Of a stretch of DNA of 8,021 bases, positions 5,710 to 8,021 are shown piece by piece (positions within the stretch are counted from its first letter, which is position 1; each line of letters opens with the position of its first letter). Both the position numbers and the translations under genes were made by a program. The stretch covers positions 1 to 8,021 of the forward strand of contig JAHHTE010000093.1 in NCBI GenBank assembly GCA_020024815.1, read 5' to 3'. The DNA comes from Mailhella sp. GTDB lineage: Bacteria; Desulfobacterota; Desulfovibrionia; Desulfovibrionales; Desulfovibrionaceae. Under the pieces are notes generated by a model. That model had not been told where the DNA came from. It did not search any database and saw only the letters and a program-made list of their open reading frames with translations.

Positions 5710-6168
5710 TTATTTTTTTACTAAAGACATAATATGGTCAAAATATTGCTTTTCCACTGGCTGAACAGAAAGACGACTTCCCTTACGCATAAGTTCCATA
5801 CCTGCCAAAGCAATTTCACCTGATAATTGTTTACGTGTTATTGGCTCTTTAAATTCTTCTAAAAGCTTTACATCAACCATATACCAAATAGGATTTTCTT
5901 CTGTTGATTTAGGATCATAATGCTGATCAAACATATTCCAAGCGAAATGATCTGGATATGCTTCTTTTACAACTTCAACTAAACCTATAATTTCTGGGTT
6001 TTTTCCACTATGATAGAAGAAACCAATATCCCCAACTTTCATAGCTTTCATAAAATTTCTAGCTTGATAATTTCTTACACCATCCCATGATGTTATTTGA
6101 TCTTTACTTTTTTTTAAATCATCTATTCCAAAACAACCAGGTTCTGTTTTAAATAACCAATATTGCAT
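5710..6168 (-). CDS. EVE-domain (PUA-like, Thy28-type) protein
   Basis: A 152-residue protein that is one complete EVE domain, the usual bacterial length. Diagnostic blocks are WLFKTEP (4-10), SWDGVRNYQARNFM (27-40), FFYHS (50-54), YDPKS (84-88), Trp95, and GSRLSVQPV (130-138). EVE domains are PUA-like folds related to YTH and ASCH and are thought to bind modified bases in DNA or RNA; the aromatic and SRLSVQP residues belong to the proposed pocket. The family is widespread and some members occur in defence loci, but nothing nearby suggests defence here. It stands alone between its own promoter (6200-6228) and the palindrome at 5564. AAGGAA lies 9 nt before the ATG. No membrane segment or signal peptide. 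The ligand cannot be deduced. Confidence 0.93.
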   Translation of the reverse strand: MQYWLFKTEPGCFGIDDLKKSKDQITSWDGVRNYQARNFMKAMKVGDIGFFYHSGKNPEIIGLVEVVKEAYPDHFAWNMFDQHYDPKSTEENPIWYMVDVKLLEEFKEPITRKQLSGEIALAGMELMRKGSRLSVQPVEKQYFDHIMSLVKK

Positions 6169-6199
6169 AATTTCTATTTCCTTTTTTACTATTTTAAAA

Positions 6200-6228
6200 A
6201 ATATAGCACCTCAATTTATACAAAGCAA
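6200..6228 (-). promoter_or_regulatory. Predicted sigma70-type promoter of the EVE gene
   Basis: On the minus strand TTGCTT (6228-6223) and TATATT (6205-6200) are separated by exactly 17 nt, with TGC just before the -10 box. Transcription would start near 6193, giving a leader of about 25 nt before the ATG at 6168. This is the best-formed promoter in the window. Confidence 0.7.
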
Positions 6229-6241
6229 TTAAAAAAAAAGT

Positions 6242-6286
6242 AATAAATGCATTAATAAAAAAAAGAGAGAAAAGCATGCATTTATT
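6242..6286. repeat. 10-bp inverted repeat upstream of the EVE promoter
   Basis: AATAAATGCA (6242-6251) and TGCATTTATT (6277-6286) are perfect inverted copies with a 25-nt spacer. They lie 14 nt upstream of the EVE -35 box, in the shared region of two divergent genes. Each arm carries ATGCAT or GCATGC elements, among the few G/C bases of this stretch. It could be a pair of regulator half-sites or a weak hairpin. Confidence 0.4.
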
Positions 6287-6413
6287 TAATCTTACCCATA
6301 AAAAATAAATCTAATAAGTTTGTTATTTTTTTCTCAAAAAATTTTTTAAAAAATTATTTTACATAGTTATATACTAAAAAAACTATTTTTTAAAAAAAAT
6401 CAAAAATTTTTAT

Positions 6414-6463
6414 TTGAAAAATATTTTTTTTTCATATTATGTTATAAAAAATTTTTATAAGGA
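6414..6463 (+). promoter_or_regulatory. Candidate promoter and leader of the symporter gene
   Basis: The 170 bases before the gene are almost all A and T in homopolymer runs. TTGAAA (6414-6419) with TATGTT (6438-6443, 18-nt spacer) or TATTAT (6435-6440, 15-nt spacer) is the best promoter, with the upstream A/T tracts possibly acting as UP-like sequence. The A/T bias makes chance matches likely. A 9-bp inverted repeat, TTATAAAAA/TTTTTATAA (6442-6450, 6452-6460), runs into the SD AAGGA (6459-6463), which sits 6 nt before the ATG. Confidence 0.4.
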
Positions 6464-6469
6464 TAATAT

Positions 6470-7864
6470 ATGCAAGCAATTCAAAATTTTCTTAGTCAGC
6501 TTAGTGGATTCGTATGGGGACCTGTAATGCTTGTTATTTTAATCGGAACAGGCTTATATCTCACTTTTGGACTTAAATTTTTTACTTTTGGTCAAATGGC
6601 CGTTGCTTTTAAAGGTGTTTTTGGTGGAGCAAAAAGAACTGGACATGGTGAAATTTCTCCATTTGGAGCATTAATGACTGCTCTTGCAGGAACTATTGGT
6701 ACTGGTAGTATTGCTGGTGTTGCAACAGCGATATTTTATGGTGGACCTGGTGCATTATTTTGGATGTGGGTTACTGCCCTTGTTGGAATGACCACAAAAT
6801 TTTCAGAAATTCTTCTTGCAGTATATTATAGACAAAAAACAAAAAGTGGTAGTTATGTTGGTGGTTCTATGTATTTCATAGAACGAGGATTAGGACCAAA
6901 ATTTAAATTCTTAAGTATCATGTTTTGTATTTTTTGTATCTTAGCTTGCTTTGGTACAGGCAATATGGTTCAATCTAATACTATTGCAGAATCTCTTAAT
7001 TCTAGTTTCAAAGTTCCTAATTTTGTTACAGCAGGACTTTTATTTCTTATCGCTGGAGCTGTTATTTTAGGTGGCATTAAAAGAATTGGTGATTTTGCTA
7101 GTAAAGTAGTTCCATTTATGGCTATCTTATATATTTCAATTTCTATTATAGTTTTTGTTATGTTTTATGATAGAATTGGTGAAATTTTTTCTCTTATTAT
7201 TAGCAGTGCATTTACAGGAACAGCAGTACAAGGTGGTTTTGCTGGATCAACTGTAATGATGGCTATTCGTTTTGGTATGGCACGCGGTGTATTCTCAAAC
7301 GAAGCTGGACTTGGTACTGCCCCTATTGCTCACGCAAGTGCTGCTACAAACTGCTCTGTAAACCAAGCTGTACTTGGTATGCTTGATACCTTTATTACAA
7401 CTATTATTGTATGTAGTATGACTGGTTTTACCATTCTTATTACTGGAATGTGGGCTTCTCCTGAGCAATTAAATGGAGCTACCCTTGCTGCTGAAGCATA
7501 CAAATATGCTATTCCTTATGGTGATAAACTCGTTGCAATTAGTTTATTATTCTTTGCATTCACCACTATTCTTAGTTGGAGCTTGTACGGTGAACGTTGC
7601 TGCTTGTACCTTTTTGGTGAAAAATCAGTAAAATTCTTTAGATATACCTATGTACTAATGGTTCCTCTTGGTGCTTTATTAAAAGTAGACCTTATTTGGC
7701 TTATTTCTGACTGCTCAAACGCTCTCATGGCAATTCCAAACCTTATCGGTGTTCTTTTACTTAGCCCTGTTATCTTCAGACTTGTAAAACAATACAGACA
7801 AACAGGACAAACACCATCTTATGATGATGAGAAAAAATTAATCGAGCAAAAAATTAATGGCTAA
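6470..7864 (+). CDS. AGCS-family sodium:alanine/glycine symporter
   Basis: A 464-residue integral membrane transporter of the amino acid carrier (AGCS) family, importing alanine or glycine with sodium. The family signature GGPGALFWMWVTALVG is at 91-106, preceded by ALAGTIGTGSIAGVATAI (71-88) and followed by TKFSE (109-113) and YVGGSMYFIERGLG (129-142). Later blocks are GTGNMVQSNTIAESL (162-176), RGVFSNEAGLGTAPIAHASA (272-291), ILSWSLYGERC (367-377) and ALMAIPNLIGVLLLSP (418-433). About ten or eleven hydrophobic segments span the protein, and the C-terminal tail is charged and cytoplasmic. AAGGA six nt upstream supports the start. Residue 80 is Ser where GTGN is common in relatives. It is monocistronic, divergent from the EVE gene, and has no evident link to the cofactor operon. 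Confidence 0.96.
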   Translation: MQAIQNFLSQLSGFVWGPVMLVILIGTGLYLTFGLKFFTFGQMAVAFKGVFGGAKRTGHGEISPFGALMTALAGTIGTGSIAGVATAIFYGGPGALFWMWVTALVGMTTKFSEILLAVYYRQKTKSGSYVGGSMYFIERGLGPKFKFLSIMFCIFCILACFGTGNMVQSNTIAESLNSSFKVPNFVTAGLLFLIAGAVILGGIKRIGDFASKVVPFMAILYISISIIVFVMFYDRIGEIFSLIISSAFTGTAVQGGFAGSTVMMAIRFGMARGVFSNEAGLGTAPIAHASAATNCSVNQAVLGMLDTFITTIIVCSMTGFTILITGMWASPEQLNGATLAAEAYKYAIPYGDKLVAISLLFFAFTTILSWSLYGERCCLYLFGEKSVKFFRYTYVLMVPLGALLKVDLIWLISDCSNALMAIPNLIGVLLLSPVIFRLVKQYRQTGQTPSYDDEKKLIEQKING

Positions 7865-7885
7865 ATAATAAAATATACTATCTAT

Positions 7886-7915
7886 AAAAAAGACACTAAC
7901 AATAGTGTCTTTTTT
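7886..7915 (+). terminator. Rho-independent terminator of the symporter gene
   Basis: AAAAAAGACACT (7886-7897) is perfectly complementary to AGTGTCTTTTTT (7904-7915), a 12-bp stem with a 6-nt loop. The 3' arm itself supplies the T-run, starting 22 nt after the stop codon. The A-run on the 5' side makes it potentially bidirectional. Confidence 0.92.
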
Positions 7916-7966
7916 ATTATCATAATTCATGTAATATCATAAATTATATATCCTAACTTATTATTA

Positions 7967-8021
7967 TTTGAGAGGAGAACTTTTGAAAAAGTTCCCCTCT
8001 CAAACTCTTCCCTCAAAACTT
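7967..8021 (+). repeat. Dispersed hairpin repeat, copy 3 (cut by the window edge)
   Basis: TTTGAGAGGAGAACTTTT (7967-7984) pairs with AAAAGTTCCCCTCTCAAA (7987-8004) with one A-C mismatch, then CTCTTCCCTCAAAACTT (8005-8021) begins the third arm before the window ends. It matches copy 2 at 5502 almost base for base and in the same orientation. The odd pair in the stem falls at the same position as in copy 2 but on the opposite arm. It lies about 50 nt past the symporter terminator. Confidence 0.75.

Noticed and set aside
5710..6168. EVE-domain gene as part of a defence island
   Set aside because: Although some EVE proteins occur in defence loci, no nuclease, methylase, helicase or toxin gene accompanies it here.
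6301..6440. Long A/T homopolymer runs resembling a replication origin or AT-rich attachment region
   Set aside because: No iterated DnaA-box-like or other repeats and no replication gene nearby; ordinary AT-rich divergent intergenic DNA is the simpler reading.
1..8021. CRISPR array, insertion sequence, prophage, tRNA or rRNA
   Set aside because: No regularly spaced repeats, transposase or integrase motifs, or recognisable RNA gene sequences were seen on either strand.

Overview
This AT-rich window (about one third G+C by eye) looks like chromosome from an anaerobic bacterium. Two things suggest a low-GC member of the Desulfovibrio lineage: an aldehyde:ferredoxin oxidoreductase (AOR) clustered with pterin-cofactor genes, and three copies of a hairpin built on GAGGGGAACTTTT/AAAAGTTCCCCTC, a type I associate from memory with Desulfovibrionaceae intergenic regions. 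The assignment is an inference; no rRNA or other taxonomic marker is present.

Layout. Positions 73-5286 form one minus-strand operon, read right to left: aor, moaD, a MoeB/ThiF/HesA-type E1-like enzyme, moaC, moaA, mogA/moaB and a MOSC-domain gene. From the E1-like gene onward the spacing is 0-8 nt, and moaD lies 20 nt upstream of that gene. The aor leader (5287-5500) carries a sigma70-like promoter, a Moco/Tuco-type riboswitch, and a small hairpin that encloses the Shine-Dalgarno (SD) sequence and ends at the aor start codon. An intrinsic terminator-like hairpin between aor and moaD probably lets aor be made in excess over the cofactor genes. A 28-nt perfect palindrome of the dispersed repeat family closes the operon.

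Further right, 5502-5599 holds a second repeat copy and a 30-bp perfect palindrome. A minus-strand EVE-domain gene (5710-6168) follows, with a well-formed promoter. The next 300 bp are very AT-rich and separate it from a divergent AGCS-family sodium:alanine/glycine symporter (6470-7864). That gene ends in a strong terminator (7886-7915), and a third repeat copy runs off the window edge.

How the genes work together. MoaA and MoaC make cyclic pyranopterin monophosphate. The E1-like enzyme adenylates the Gly-Gly tail of MoaD, so that it can carry sulfur to molybdopterin synthase. MogA/MoaB adenylates molybdopterin, and the MOSC protein may handle sulfur or the finished cofactor. The client is the AOR, whose family normally holds tungsten in a bis-pterin site beside a 4Fe-4S cluster. 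The riboswitch would let the finished cofactor regulate both its consumer and its own synthesis. moaE, moeA and a tungstate transporter are absent and must lie elsewhere. No mobile element, CRISPR array, tRNA or rRNA was recognised.
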